Assembly (NCBI GenBank): GCA_009746045.1
Contig: RPFO01000790.1
Coordinates: forward strand, 1 to 64,000
Source of the DNA: Mesostigma viride
Taxonomy: Eukaryota > Streptophyta > Mesostigmatophyceae > Mesostigmatales > Mesostigmataceae
DNA: 64,000 bases
Direction: 5' to 3'
In this document: one piece after another, positions 1 to 10,223 of the stretch
How positions within the stretch are numbered: the stretch's first letter is position 1
Layout: every line of letters starts with the position of its first letter
Position numbers and translations under genes: made by a program
Notes under the pieces: generated by a model
The model's database searches: none
The model's input: only the letters and a program-made list of their open reading frames with translations
Told to the model about the DNA's origin: nothing

Positions 1-856
1 GGGATCAACTGAAGACACTCTCAAGCCACACTCACTGATCAGCTTCCTGCAGCGTGAGTCTCCAGATGATTGGCTCGACCTAGTCCTTCCAGGCCCTTCA
101 GAATAACCAGGAATTGTTTGATGCAGCTCCAGCTTCCAGATGGCAGGCCCTCAACACAGTAAGGCTCATCCTGCTTCCACACCCTCCTGGCCACTTCTGG
201 ATCAGATTTTAAAAAATGCCCTCTTGAAGTCCAGCAGCACTGATGACATAGCTGCTCCCCTGTTCAGCAACCCCACGTAAGACATAGCAAAATTCTCCAT
301 GTGTCGTGTAGCATCCCTGGCGTGTATAGCTCCTCTCCTGGCAGACTCCCCGTGCCGTGATACTCATTCAGGAGCCTGACATGGGCACTGATACCTCATC
401 CACAACCTTCCTCTTCAGCACCAAATCTCAAAGCAAGCTTCCTTGATGCTGGGGACGTCTGTCTGTTGGTGCAGCACACTCAAACTGCAACCACTCCTCC
501 AATGCCTTGGAGAAGGCGAGCTTCCAAGCCTCAAACAAAGTAGGCGAGCTCATCTCTTGGAACCAGCTGGTCATATGTCAAAGGAGAGTGATGTGGCAAG
601 GCAGCTCCTGTGAGTTATGCCCAATACTGCTGGGGTGCACACCAGCTGGAATCACCAAACTGGCCGCTGGGGGCACCTCCCTTCATCCCATTTTACACCC
701 TTGACCGGCTTGGCCCTGCACCTGACTGGAAATGTTGTCCTGAAATTTCTAGGGGAATCATCCCCAAGCCATCCTTCTCAGAGCTGTAGCTCTGATAGAA
801 ATCCCCAGATGCCCAGAAAATTCTGACCCAAAATCACAGGGCCATCATTAGTCCCT
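1..856 (-). pseudogene. Copia-like element B: protease tail and N-terminal reverse transcriptase, decayed
   Basis: Reading right to left, the segment starts with the protease C-terminal motif ILGQNFLG (about 800-856), then the NFRTT linker and the N-terminal part of a Copia-type RT (RVT_2 family). It is nearly collinear with the intact RT of element D at 55690-56463, but several one- or two-base indels break the frame, so it is a pseudogene. It is the continuation of element B, whose protease ends at 10224. The two parts were separated when element A (857-10223) inserted, and the frame can be followed across the junction from VLEE to the G-T-N-D-G-P residues. The element continues beyond base 1. 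Catalytic RT residues lie outside the window. Confidence 0.8.
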
Positions 857-1311
857 AGTTTAGATGAGATGCTTAGGCTGACACACGGATTTCCGGCCTG
901 CGCGCCGCGTATTGCCTACCGCGGCTGAGCGGGACACCTCAGTACAGTACGGCAGGGTGTACGGTACTGAGGTGTCATGTGGACCGATGTGCGGTTAGTG
1001 CCAGACTGTTCCTAGGTGCTAGCTCGACCCGCCAGGTCCGGTGTAGCCGGGCCTGACGGGCCGAGTCTTAGCTGGTGCTAGTGACGTGGTCGCATGGCAT
1101 TGCAGTGTACAGTTGTCCACTGGTCGTGTGCTGCAGGTAGCACCGCCATAGGCATATAGGCGTAGCACTGGGGAGTGCCACAGCACCCGAGTCTGCCCAG
1201 TTCCATTCTGAGCCCTCAGCTTTCCTTGCTCTCTCATTGTATTATTGTAATACAATCATCATTCGCTCTCAGCTTTCGCAGTTGTTCGTCGTCCCTAGTC
1301 TCCATCCAACT
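857..1311 (+). repeat. 5' LTR of element A
   Basis: This 455 bp sequence is repeated at 8880-10223. Its ends form an imperfect inverted repeat, AGTTTAGATG at the start and CATCCAACT at the end, rather than the usual TG...CA. Bases 1142-1146 (ACCGC) are the uninterrupted version of the site into which the 882 bp palindrome inserted in the 3' LTR. Confidence 0.88.
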
Positions 1312-1329
1312 TGGACTGAAAAGTTCGAT
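1312..1329 (+). promoter_or_regulatory. Primer-binding site of element A
   Basis: Directly after the LTR end AACT comes TGGACTGAAAAGTTCG. A primer-binding site that starts with TGG, complementary to a tRNA CCA end, immediately next to the LTR is the expected position. The primer tRNA was not identified. Confidence 0.5.
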
Positions 1330-1356
1330 ATTTTTTTTACAAGCAAAAAAAAAGAT

Positions 1357-2884
1357 ATGGCTTCCAACAACGGCAACAACGGCAACAACAACAAGGGGAA
1401 GGCGCCTGCCAGGCGCACCTCACCCCGCCTTTCGCCGGAGGGCACGCCCTCCACCACCGATGCGAGGGTGACGCCCAACGTCCCTTCCGCACGGTGGTCG
1501 CTGACCAACCCAGGCGTCGGGGCCCGCAGGTGGGGCCCGGCGCCCGGGGGATGGCGAGCGGGCGGCCGTTTGCCACTGGCGGTTCGTCCGCCATGGCACC
1601 TGGGGGGCAGGTCCCCCGGGCACGACGTTCCCCGTCGCAGGTGACGGGGGTCGTGAGCGGAGTGATTCCTCCGAGGAGGATGGCGAGGTGCCGCCTGCGA
1701 GGCCTCGGCCTTCGCTTGAGCTTTCGTCGCAGACACCTGCGACGTCTGGCAACCTTTCCGTGGGCCGACAGATGGCCACCATGGACATTGACCGGTATGG
1801 GGAACATGTTCCGCCCCCGGTCATGTTCGGGCGCCCACCCCATTTTCTCCCCCTTGGGGAGGACGACATCCCGGCGTTCATTGCGGTGAACGGCCGGATC
1901 TTGCCCAACGTTTTCAGTTGCTTCCAGATGAGCAGATACACGCGATAGAGGTTCATCGGGTGCACGCTGATCGAGGGGCGTCTTAGGATGCAGATCCCAC
2001 TGGTTCAGGTGGCGGTTTGCTCTGTTTCGCCAATCGGCCGAGGCACAACCCCGGCACTGTTGATCAGTGGGCGTCCAGGCAGCGCCAGAGAGAGGCGCTG
2101 CGCGTGGTCTCCAGACCAGAGATCGCGCTGACTCCGTTGCCGTGGCCCCAAGTCACGCCAGTTGGCTGGGGCCCGGATAGGCGTGAGGCGGCTGCGATGC
2201 CGCCTGCGACGGGGCGGGGCGGCAGACGCCCCAACACGCCCATGGGTGGTGAAGCCACCCAGGACCCTCTGGCAGGTCAGAGGGTCCAACCTCAGCCGCA
2301 GGCTCCCCCGCCCAGCGTGGGGGGCCAGGTGGCTGAGGAGGCCACCGGGGTCGCAGGGACCCCGGCGGCGACACAAGCGCCCGGGGTCGCAGGGACCCCG
2401 GCAGCGACGCCGGCGCCTCCGGCGCTGGCGGGGGATGCAGCCCCCATGGAGGGTGTCACGGGCACCTCCAGCGGCTCTGGGGGGCAGGCCCCCTCTAGTC
2501 CGCAACAAGGACAAGTCCCTGGCAGGGCCGGAGGGGCCCAGGGTCCCACCGCAGCTGGGCAGCAACCAGCACTGCTGGAGGGCGACCTGCAAGGTCGCGA
2601 CTTCATCACCCTGGGATGAGGCCGTGTGGCGTGCCATACAGACAGCCACAGCCTCCTTCCGTGGGCTGGCCGACAGGAGCCAGCAGATGCACGTCGCGGA
2701 GGCGGGCAGCCTGGTGTGTGCAATCATCACGCACATCCTGGGCCTGCCCAACCTCCAAGAGGGCACACGTAGGGTGTGCGACGACCTGCTGCCTGCCCTG
2801 CAGGCTCTCCTCTCAGGGAGGAGGGTGCAGGGCAGCAGGGTGCGTCTGGTGCGTTTGCTGGAGCTCCTACAAACGCCATCCTGA
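1357..2884 (+). pseudogene. Element A upstream ORF (ORF0-like), frameshifted
   Basis: The leader starts at ATG 1357 with an Asn/Gly-rich stretch (MASNNGNNGNNN), then passes through several frames. A Ser/Glu-rich part followed by DIDRYGEHVPPP lies around 1660-1920. Two further open frames, 2017-2619 and about 2616-2884, join to give a Pro/Ala/Gln-rich region and then a helical segment (LLEGDLQGRDF... and DEAVWRAIQTATASF). A separate ORF at the same place exists in element B (20379-21299) and perhaps C. I see no known domain and cannot say whether it is a separate protein or an N-terminal Gag extension. Confidence 0.45.
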
Positions 2885-3048
2885 GAGGGGCGGGTAGGTG
2901 GCTAACTCTGCCTACCTGGTTGCATCATGATCTTACTAACCCTACTGACGATGAAGTGTCCCTCTCTCCCACCTTCCATGATTGGGAGGAGGCCCGCAGC
3001 AGGAGGCGGGAAGTGACACACACTCACACCCCCACCAGCCCCACCCCT

Positions 3049-4011
3049 ATGTTGTCTAACCCTCCTACACAGCCCATGTTTGCCCATCCTGCTCAGCTCA
3101 CTCAAGTAGCACTTCCCTCTCAGCAGGTCTCTCCTGTGAATGCTGCAGCAGCAACACCATCTTCTCCCTCTCCCCCTGCATCCCCCTCTAGGTTGCCCAC
3201 TTACAATGAAAACCGTCCTGTGGATAGGATTAATGTCAGGGGGCTGCCTGAGGGGTATACTAGGGAGCAGGGGAATCATGCACTTCTCTCTCTGCAGCTG
3301 GCTAGGGAGGAACTGAATGTCAAGAATTGGTTTGGATCTCTCATGCAGGGGGATTTTTACCATCAGTCCTCTTCTCAGATTCAGAATCTCATTCTTGTCT
3401 TCCAGCGTAGGTATCCCAAGTGGCAGGACACGCAGGCTAGGGCAGTTTGGGAGGCTTTCATGAAGGAGCTAACTGACCTCCTCTCCACCCCCTCATCTGT
3501 GGACATCTATGGGGCATTCAGGTGGGTAGAGGAATACAGGGTCACATCAGTGGACTATGTGGCTGAGACAAAGAAATATGAGCTAGCCATCAAAGCACGT
3601 CCTGATGTCCAGCAGCTAGATCACAAGTTCTTGCTGCGTTCCTTCCTTGAGAAACTCAAACTTGACAAAAACACCTACGCCATGCTTGCAACAGGAATGG
3701 CAAAGTACTGGGAGGACATGAAGGAGGCATTGGATTATATCAAGCTGGCCTTGGCTCCCCTTAGCCAGGGGGCCATGGGCACCTCTGTAAAGAGGGTCAG
3801 GGGGGAAGAGAGGGAGGAGGAGGATAGGGAGAGGGAAGACAGGAGCAAGAGACCTGTCACTATGGCAGAAGTCAAGTCCCTGCTGGGACAAATGTTTAAG
3901 GGCAAGGGCAAGGGCAAGGGCAAGGGCAAGGGCAGGGGCTGGGGCAAGGGCAAGGGTAAGGGGCAGTCTCCCTCCAAGGGGGGCAGCTCCAGCAACAACA
4001 ACAACAACAGT

Positions 4012-4076
<65 letters not shown>

Positions 4077-5688
4077 GAAGCAGGACAAGGAGGACAAGTC
4101 TTCTCAGCGGTGCACCCGCTGTGGCATGAAGTACCACCTGCGGCCCACCTGCCGCAAGAACGTGGACGAGCTGGGGCATTTGGACGTCCTGTGCCACAAG
4201 TGCCACGGGCCGCCCCACGGTGACCCCAAGGACTGCAAGCGGCCTCCTTACGGCAAGAAGTGTGAGTCTCCCTCTCATGCTGGCTTGAGTGTGCCTGCTT
4301 CACCTCTTTCTGCATGCCCCACTGTCAGAGCAGTGAGCAGTTCTGGAAAGGTGCTACAGCTGGTTTCAGAAGATTATGTCTCTAAACCAACCTTCACATC
4401 TATGGTTCCCAAGGTGTGCAGAGTGTCCCCAGCAGAGGATGCTCAGATCAGTTTTCAGGAGCTTGCTTTGCAGTTGCATTTCCTTTATGGGCATGAAGTG
4501 AGTGCAGAGGTGGTGGCAGCAGCAATAGGGGGGGCAGCACTCAGACGTGCATGCCAGGTGGTCAGATCCCACTGCCAGCATTGTCAGTTCAATGCACCCA
4601 AACCCCCTAAGTGGCATGTAGCTACCCCACCTAAGAGCAAGGGCAGGGTGGTAGGAGATGTCTTTCATATCAAAGGACAATCTTACTTGGCACTTAAAGA
4701 TGCATGGTCAAGGTACACAACCATTGAACCATTACCTGGAATGGACAAGACACAGTTGCTCAGGGCTCTCTTGATTGCTCAGGCCAGGTACTACCCTGTG
4801 GAGGCATTGTTACTGGATCAGCAGTTCACATGTCTTGCCAATGAACCAGGGTGTGAGGCTATTGATCTGGCTGGGCTAGAAGATCATGAGAGGCAAGGCA
4901 TTATTGAAAGGGCCATCAGGTCCATTAAAACCCTTGTAGCCAAAGAAGATGGCAATCTGCTGGCTGACAGTGGGTCCTATGCTGACAGAGCTCTGTGGTC
5001 CACCAGGTTGTGCCAAGTCCTCAACAGGAGGCCACTCATGAAAACCCCACAAGGGGTGGTCATTACACCAGATGGATTGCATGCAGGCATTTATCCACCT
5101 GAGGTACTAGCCCTCTACAACGCACAGCGAGCACAGACAGCTAGCAGGTTAGCTGTCAAGGATGCAAAGCATCCACGTCCCACCTTCAGAGAAGGGGATC
5201 AGGTCCTATTCTACAAGGAGTCGGGACTAGGCAAGGTGGGTACCTGGCATGGGCCAGCCACCATCCTAAAGTTTAACACCACTGGCAGGACAGTGTTAGT
5301 TAAACACAATGACACGGGAAAAATTCACAGGTGTTCACCTCACAGGATGAAATTGTATTTTCCAACTGTGTCAGACGTGGCAGAGGAGGAAGAGCTGTTG
5401 GCCGACAGCCCTGTACAGTTGCCTGGCATCCCAGCGTTGCCCAGTGAGTGGTTGTTTGGAACACCCACTGGTGAGTGTGAGAGCCACACCCACTGTGACA
5501 CCCAGGTCACCCTTGATGATTGCAGGCAGTCACTGCAGGATTGGCCCCCTGCAGCAGAGGGTCACATTGGCAAAACAGGTGATCAGCAACCTATCACCTA
5601 CTTCAAGTGTGAACATAGCTCAGCCACTAGCTGCACCTTCCAAACGCAGCCTAGCAGACGCTGTTCGCATTTTACAAGCAGCTCATAG
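3049..5688 (+). CDS. Element A Gag-integrase polyprotein
   Basis: The open frame extends from about 2887; the first ATG is at 3049. The N-terminal half is Gag: a helical capsid-like part, a Lys-Gly repeat (3898-3960), a poly-Asn tract encoded by (AAC)n (about 3994-4074) and two zinc knuckles, CTRCGMKYHLRPTC and CHKCHGPPHGDPKDC. The integrase follows with an HHCC-type finger (HFLYGH...CQHCQ, about 4477-4590) and the catalytic triad D (GDVFHIKG), D (LLLDQQF) and E (HERQGIIERA, about 4885-4915). The C-terminal part has a Copia-like barrel (WHGPATIL). There is no room for a protease between zinc knuckles and integrase; the protease lies downstream in another frame. The frame ends at a stop at 5686-5688. 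Confidence 0.82.
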
Positions 5689-5990
5689 AGCCAAAGCTCA
5701 AACTGCTGCAGGATCAGCTAAGGTGGGGAAGGTTGGGCAGAATGACAATAGCCCATTTATGGTTGCAGTGGACACACAAGCCCAGGTCAGCATTATCAGT
5801 GCCCTGGCTGTGCCCCATTTGCCTTTGGAACCTTCACCCTGGCACCATGTGGCTGATTTCTCAGGGCAGTCATCCCTCAAGGTATTAGGTCAGGTCATGT
5901 TGACTATACTCGGTATCCCCACTCCTTTTCAGGTCTTGGAAGGTAATAAAAATTGCTTGTTGGGGATCCTTTTCTCTGTTACCCTGGTGT
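5655..5990 (+). pseudogene. Element A retropepsin-like protease, frameshifted
   Basis: In the frame after the Gag-integrase stop, SLADAVRILQAAHRAKAQ precedes MVAVDTQAQVSIIS, a retropepsin active-site strand with DTQ where DTG or DSG is usual. Then come a flap-like FSGQSSLKVLGQV and the C-terminal ...LLG. The same block occurs in elements B and C, always downstream of integrase. A one-base shift at the GGGG run near 5963-5966 moves the frame into the following RT segment. This is probably an indel. Confidence 0.65.
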
Positions 5991-6396
5991 CCTCATCTCC
6001 AGTGATAGACTATCCATCCAGGACATGGGTGGTGTTGATCTGAATCATTTCAAAATTTCTCTTGAAAAACTTCTTAACACCAACATTGCTTCTGTAAAAT
6101 TTGCTACACCCAAGTATGCCCCAGGGCAAGAACCCTGTGTGGCAGACCTGGTTCACAACCAAAAACTTCATCCCAACTCATTTGGATTGGGCAAGCATGA
6201 TGTGGCTAAAATGTCTCCTCTTTCTTATGAACAGATAGAGCAAGACTGTCGCACACACATAGGATTCCTAAAATGGGTGGAGGCCTTTAACAAGGCCAGG
6301 GAAGAATGGGTAGTGCCAGATCCTCTTAGTCCTTCTCATACTCCCCTGTCACACCTATTGACAAAAAGCCTGCAGGGTGCAAGCACTTGCGCCTGA
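5953..6396 (+). pseudogene. Element A protease end and RT N-terminal segment
   Basis: After the one-base shift at about 5965 the frame gives GDPFLCYPG, equivalent to the LLGQNFLC motif in C. It continues through NHFKISLEKLLN, the RT-proximal linker (ADLVHNQKLHPNS, compare SLVIPAVLHPSS in D) and the EAFNKAREEW segment of RVT_2 proteins. It ends at a stop at 6394-6396, and the RT resumes in another frame at 6458. Confidence 0.65.
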
Positions 6397-6457
6397 AGTT
6401 TGTGTGTAAACATAAGCCAGCAGCAGATGGGTCAGTCATTTTCATGCTAGACCTTGT

Positions 6458-7762
6458 GTGACAGAGTTCAAGGGCACCACTGATCTGACAGAGGCAGAGT
6501 TGTACACGCCAGGCATTCAGCAAACATCCCTAAAAATCTTGCTGTCTGTCTTTGTGGGTCATCTCAATGATGGGGATGATTATGTATGTAAGGCTACAGA
6601 CATTAAAAGGGCTTTCCTGAAAGGCTCACCTGAGATAGCACAACAAGTGTGGCATGGTCAGGTGTATGTAGTCTCCACTCCCAGAGTTTGGGCAAAACAC
6701 ATCCCTCAGCAGTACCTGAAAGCTAACATAGGTGTTGAAGGGCTGCAATCAGCTCCTCGCATTTTCAGGATGTCAGCTCAGGCTGTGTTTGAAAAGCTAG
6801 GGGCTAGATATGATGACATAGACCCTTGCTTCTTTGTGGTCCCACACCCTCATGGCATTCTCACCTTTGTGTGGCATGGGGATGATCAGCTGATTGCTGG
6901 GCCAAGGCGTGCTGTGGATGATTTTATTCAACAAGTGTCACAGCATTTTGAGATTGGCAAGCAAGTAGAGCTGGGCACCACTGCCATAAAATTTTGTGGC
7001 ACAATGTTACAACTCCAGCAGCATCAAAACCAGTGGGTGTGTGCACTCTACTCTCCCAATGATTACATGCACAGCTGCTTGGAGGTTTTGCAAACAAAAA
7101 TCAAACCTGGAGCCTGTCCTACCATTAGAGGCAAGCTGGGGTGGTTGTGCTCAACGTGTGCACCTCACCTGGCTGTGGTTAGCAGAGTTGATGATGATGT
7201 CTTGATGCAAGTAGGTCACAAAGCCATCACCAAAACTCTCCAGGAAGGCCCTCCCCTTATCTTGCACTCCTTGGATCTCCACAAAACCATTCACATCCAA
7301 GCTATGATGGATAGTTCCATGGAGTCCAGGCAGATTACCAAGTTGCAGGCAAGGGAGTCAGGCTTGTATTTTGTGCAGAATGATGATGCACCCTTGTCTC
7401 TCATTTCATGGTACAGCCGGTTGCATAGACGCAAGGCTGTCAGCAGCAATGCTGCTGAGTGCAGGGCAGTGGTGTCAGCAGTGCTTCATGCCAGGTACTT
7501 GAATCATGTGCTGGTTTGGTTGCAGATGCAAGCAGGCAGCAATGCTGGGGTGGTGGCACACTTGCTCACTGACAGTCAGTCAGTCCTCAGTTTCCTTGCT
7601 AACCCCTATGCTGTCCACACTGATCTTGACTGGGTGGTCCTGAAACAGGAGTCCACCTACTGGGAGTCCACCCGTCACGTGGAGGACAAACACAACGCTG
7701 CTGATGCACTCACTAAAGTGCCTCAGCAGGCAGCTGAACAATACAGCTGTTGTACCACTTGA
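6458..7762 (+). pseudogene. Element A Copia-type reverse transcriptase-RNase H
   Basis: This 434-residue frame carries ELYTPG, the first catalytic aspartate in DIKRAFLKG, the palm motif as WHGDDQLIAG (Copia usually has YVDD), and then RNase H with AMMDSSMESRQITK, SSNAAECRAV, LLTDSQSV and the C-terminal NAADALTK. The arrangement is that of RVT_2 plus the Ty1/copia RNase H. It lacks its own N-terminus, which lies in another frame at 5953-6396, so the copy is unlikely to be active. The stop is at 7760-7762 and the 3' UTR follows. Confidence 0.85.
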
Positions 7763-8879
7763 TGAACCCCTATGGCAAGCAGGCAACCCTGCCCCATAGG
7801 GGGGACGCCTAGCAGGGTCCTGTTCACCAGGGCCGCCTAGGTCACCCAGTACCCCTTGGGCAGGTCCAAGGGGTAGGTTGTGGCTTCCAGCAAGGGGGGT
7901 TGGTTGGAGTCTGTTTTTCATACATCTGCGTGCCCTATGCCCAATAAAATCTGTTTTGATTTTTTCAACACCATGGAATTTCGTTATGCACACCTTCATA
8001 GGTGGGCATGGGATGTATCTCACACCTTTTTCACTAGGGCGTATGCCTTGGTGGATTGGCCTTGAGCTCAGTGGCTCAGGTGCCCCCATTCAAGTGGAGG
8101 GTCAAAGCTCCCTTGACAGGTGGTTACCCAGGACCCCAGTTCACTGTGGATATCCTGGGCCACCTGGCCTTACTGTTCAGTGGCAGTAAAGGCATGGGTG
8201 CTGTCATGTTGTCTAGTACAACGTGCTCAGCACAGGTGCAGGATGAAATATTCCTGTCACCTGTCACCAGGACTTCAGTCACCCATGTGCAGGGCAGGGG
8301 TGGCTGGTCTCACACGTTGTGCAGGTGCAACGTGGCCAGGTCCAGGATGTCATAGTCCTGTCACCTGTCACTCGGACTTCAGCCCCCTCTGTGCAGGGCA
8401 GGGGTGGCTGGTCCTCACATGTTGTGCAGGTACAACATGGACAGTGCAGGGTGCAATAAACCTGTCCACTGTCACTCCTCAGGTTGCAGGTAACCTGAGC
8501 TCAGTTGACCCAGCCTGGCTGGGTATTTTCTCTCTGAGTGGGCGATGATGATGGAACAACATGGAACCTCTTAAACGGTTACCTTGGCATTTTTTTTACA
8601 ATGGCTCTCTTGGCTGGTGATGCACTCCCTGGATAGGCAGACAGGCATAGCTATCTCCCTTGTGAGCTCGCGAGGAGGAGGAACTCCCCGGGCATGTTGA
8701 GCTAAACGTGATGCCATCACAAGTATTGCACGAGTTCTGGGGCCCATCTTTTTCAGTCCAGATGTTGCAGTATGGGTGTCAGTTGCTCAGCACCTCAGTC
8801 AGCTTGGAGTCAGTCTCCTAGCTGGGCAGGGTCAGGCTTGAAGTCGCTAGCCTTCAACCTGAAAGGAAAACATAATGGG
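7763..8879 (+). other. Element A 3' UTR with tandem repeats and polypurine tract
   Basis: No coding sequence is visible. Between about 8256 and 8470 a unit of about 115 bp occurs about twice, recognisable from GTGCAGGGCAGGGGTGGCTG at both copies, followed by short inverted motifs (GTTGTGCAGGTGCAACGTGG). The purine-rich GAAAGGAAAACATAATGGG at 8861-8879 lies directly before the 3' LTR and is the likely polypurine tract. Confidence 0.6.
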
Positions 8880-9168
8880 AGTTAGATGAGATGCTTAGGC
8901 TGACACACGGATTTCCGGCCTGCGCGCCGCGTATTGCCTACCGCGGCTGAGCGGGACACCTCAGTACAGTACGGCAGGGTGTACGGTACTGAGGTGTCAT
9001 GTGGACCGATGTGCGGTTAGTGCCAGACTGTGCCTAGACTCTAGCTCGACCCGCCAGACCCGGGTTATCCGGTTCTGGACGGGCCGAGTGTAGTTGATGC
9101 TAGTGACGTGGTCGCATGGCATTGCAGTGTACAGTTGTCCACTGGTTGTGTGCTGCAGGGAGCACCGC

Positions 9169-9374
9169 AGTTACGTTAAATAGTGCCGGAACCTTTTGCC
9201 GCCTGAGGCAAATCGGGCCGGAACACTATTTTGCCCGGAATAACCACTTCCGAGCACCCAAGTTAATTCGGCCGAATTAACTTGGGTGCTCGGAAGTGGT
9301 TATTCCGGGCAAAATAGTGTTCCGGCCCGATTTGCCTCAGGCGGCAAAAGGTTCCGGCACTATTTAACGTAACT
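9169..9374. repeat. 206 bp perfect palindrome, copy 1
   Basis: Two 103 bp arms meet between 9271 and 9272 (TTCGG|CCGAA) with no loop and no mismatch that I can find. Each arm contains a further small inverted motif (GCCGCCTGAGGC). Diagnostic bases are GTGCCGG and CGGGCCGG. Confidence 0.92.
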
Positions 9375-9506
9375 AAAACCTGGCCTCGTGGAGGGGGGAC
9401 GAAGAGCCCGAGACATCCGCCTAGGCCGCTGAGCACGCACCACTAAATGCGCCGGAGCTGCCTCAGTGAGGATTCGAACCCCTGACCTCCAAGTTGCACA
9501 GGTTTT
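9375..9506 (-). repeat. 132 bp spacer 1 (reverse complement of spacer 2)
   Basis: It is identical to spacer 2 in opposite orientation. Read on the minus strand it contains GGTTCGAATCC, the consensus tRNA T-loop/B-box, preceded by GGAGGTCAGG. Its ends, AAAACCTG and CAGGTTTT, are themselves inverted. Confidence 0.8.
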
Positions 9507-9712
9507 AGTTACGTTAAATAGTGCCGGAACCTTTTGCCGCCTGAGGCAAATCGGGCCGGAACACTATTTTGCCCGGAATAACCACTTCCGAGCACCCAAG
9601 TTAATTCGGCCGAATTAACTTGGGTGCTCGGAAGTGGTTATTCCGGGCAAAATAGTGTTACGGACCGATTTGCCTCAGGCGGCAAAAGGTTCCGGCACTA
9701 TTTAACGTAACT
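9507..9712. repeat. 206 bp palindrome, copy 2 (mosaic)
   Basis: This is the central copy. The left arm is of copy 1 type, while the inner part of the right arm (GTTACGGACCG) is of copy 3 type. This gives two mismatched pairs and looks like a recombinant or gene-converted palindrome. Confidence 0.88.
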
Positions 9713-9844
9713 AAAACCTGTGCAACTTGGAGGTCAGGGGTTCGAATCCTCACTGAGGCAGCTCCGGCGCATTTAGTGGTGCGTGCTCAGCGGCCTAGGC
9801 GGATGTCTCGGGCTCTTCGTCCCCCCTCCACGAGGCCAGGTTTT
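9713..9844 (+). repeat. 132 bp spacer 2 with a tRNA-like T-arm
   Basis: GGAGGTCAGG followed by GGTTCGAATCC at about 9735-9755 fits the variable loop and T-arm of a tRNA; ACTGAGGCA then resembles an acceptor 3' strand. A weak A-box-like stretch (GTGCTCAGCGGCCTAGGCGG) follows about 30 bp downstream, which is the reverse of normal order. The T-stem has a mismatch and I could not fold a full cloverleaf, so this is a tRNA-derived or permuted-tRNA-like fragment at best. Confidence 0.4.
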
Positions 9845-10050
9845 AGTTACGTTAAATAGTGACGGAACCTTTTGCCGCCTGAGGCAAATCGGTCCGTAAC
9901 ACTATTTTGCCCGGAATAACCACTTCCGAGCACCCAAGTTAATTCGGCCGAATTAACTTGGGTGCTCGGAAGTGGTTATTCCGGGCAAAATAGTGTTACG
10001 GACCGATTTGCCTCAGGCGGCAAAAGGTTCCGTCACTATTTAACGTAACT
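9845..10050. repeat. 206 bp perfect palindrome, copy 3
   Basis: It has perfect 103 bp arms like copy 1, with the variant bases GTGACGG and CGGTCCGT in both arms. The compensating changes on both arms mean the palindromes are being homogenised arm to arm. Confidence 0.9.
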
Positions 10051-10223
10051 ACCGCCATAGGCATATAGGCGTAGCACTGGGGAGTGCCGCAGCACCCGAG
10101 TTTGCCCAGACGTTCCATTCTGAGCCCTCAGCTTCCTTTGCTCTCTCATTGTATTATTGTAATACAATCATCATTCGCTTTCAGCTTCAGCAGTTGTTCG
10201 TCGTCCCTAGTCTCCATCCAACT

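Larger units (their letters stand above)
9169..10050. mobile_element. 882 bp palindromic insertion element
   Basis: The whole segment is an inverted repeat centred between 9609 and 9610, with only about eight mismatched pairs. It is made of three 206 bp palindromes (9169-9374, 9507-9712, 9845-10050) separated by two 132 bp spacers that are exact reverse complements of each other. It begins AGTTACG and ends CGTAACT. It is flanked by the direct repeat ACCGC (9164-9168 and 10051-10055), present once in the other LTR at 1142-1146, so insertion with a 5 bp TSD is directly demonstrated. No ORF is present. Its ends match the AGTT...AACT termini of the local LTRs. Confidence 0.92.
857..10223 (+). mobile_element. 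Copia-like LTR retrotransposon A, near full length, decayed
   Basis: LTRs at 857-1311 and 8880-10223 (about 457 bp once the palindromic insert and its TSD are removed) flank an internal region with ORF0, gag, integrase, protease, RT and RNase H in that order. The LTRs differ at many positions, for example around 1010-1065 versus 9030-9085, and the pol region has frameshifts, so this is an old copy. Both LTRs begin AGTT and end AACT. The element sits inside the protease-RT region of element B. No convincing TSD is visible: flanks are TCCCT on the left and CCTCT on the right. Confidence 0.88.
8880..10223 (+). repeat. 3' LTR of element A, interrupted by a palindromic element
   Basis: Bases 8880-9168 and 10056-10223 match the 5' LTR at 857-1311. 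Between them lie the 882 bp palindrome and one extra copy of the 5 bp target ACCGC. Removing both gives 457 bp, against 455 bp for the 5' LTR. The LTR ends ...CATCCAACT, and element B resumes directly after it. Confidence 0.88.

Noticed and set aside
1237-1843. Several long overlapping ORFs on both strands at 1237-1965
   Set aside because: High GC gives open frames on both strands. Only the plus-strand leader of element A has context, and it is itself frameshifted.
3616-4278. Long minus-strand frames with poly-Val, poly-Leu or poly-Cys opposite the gag gene
   Set aside because: They are the complement of the (AAC)n and (GGCAAG)n repeats coding for poly-Asn and Lys-Gly in Gag. There is no independent support.
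5940-5990. Programmed -1 frameshift between protease and RT
   Set aside because: Elements A and C both shift -1 near this point, but at different positions and without a slippery heptamer in the correct phase. The surrounding genes carry many other indels, so decay is the simpler explanation.
9169-10050. CRISPR-like array (three 206 bp repeats with 132 bp spacers)
   Set aside because: Repeats are far too long and palindromic, spacers are the same sequence inverted, and the context is eukaryotic.
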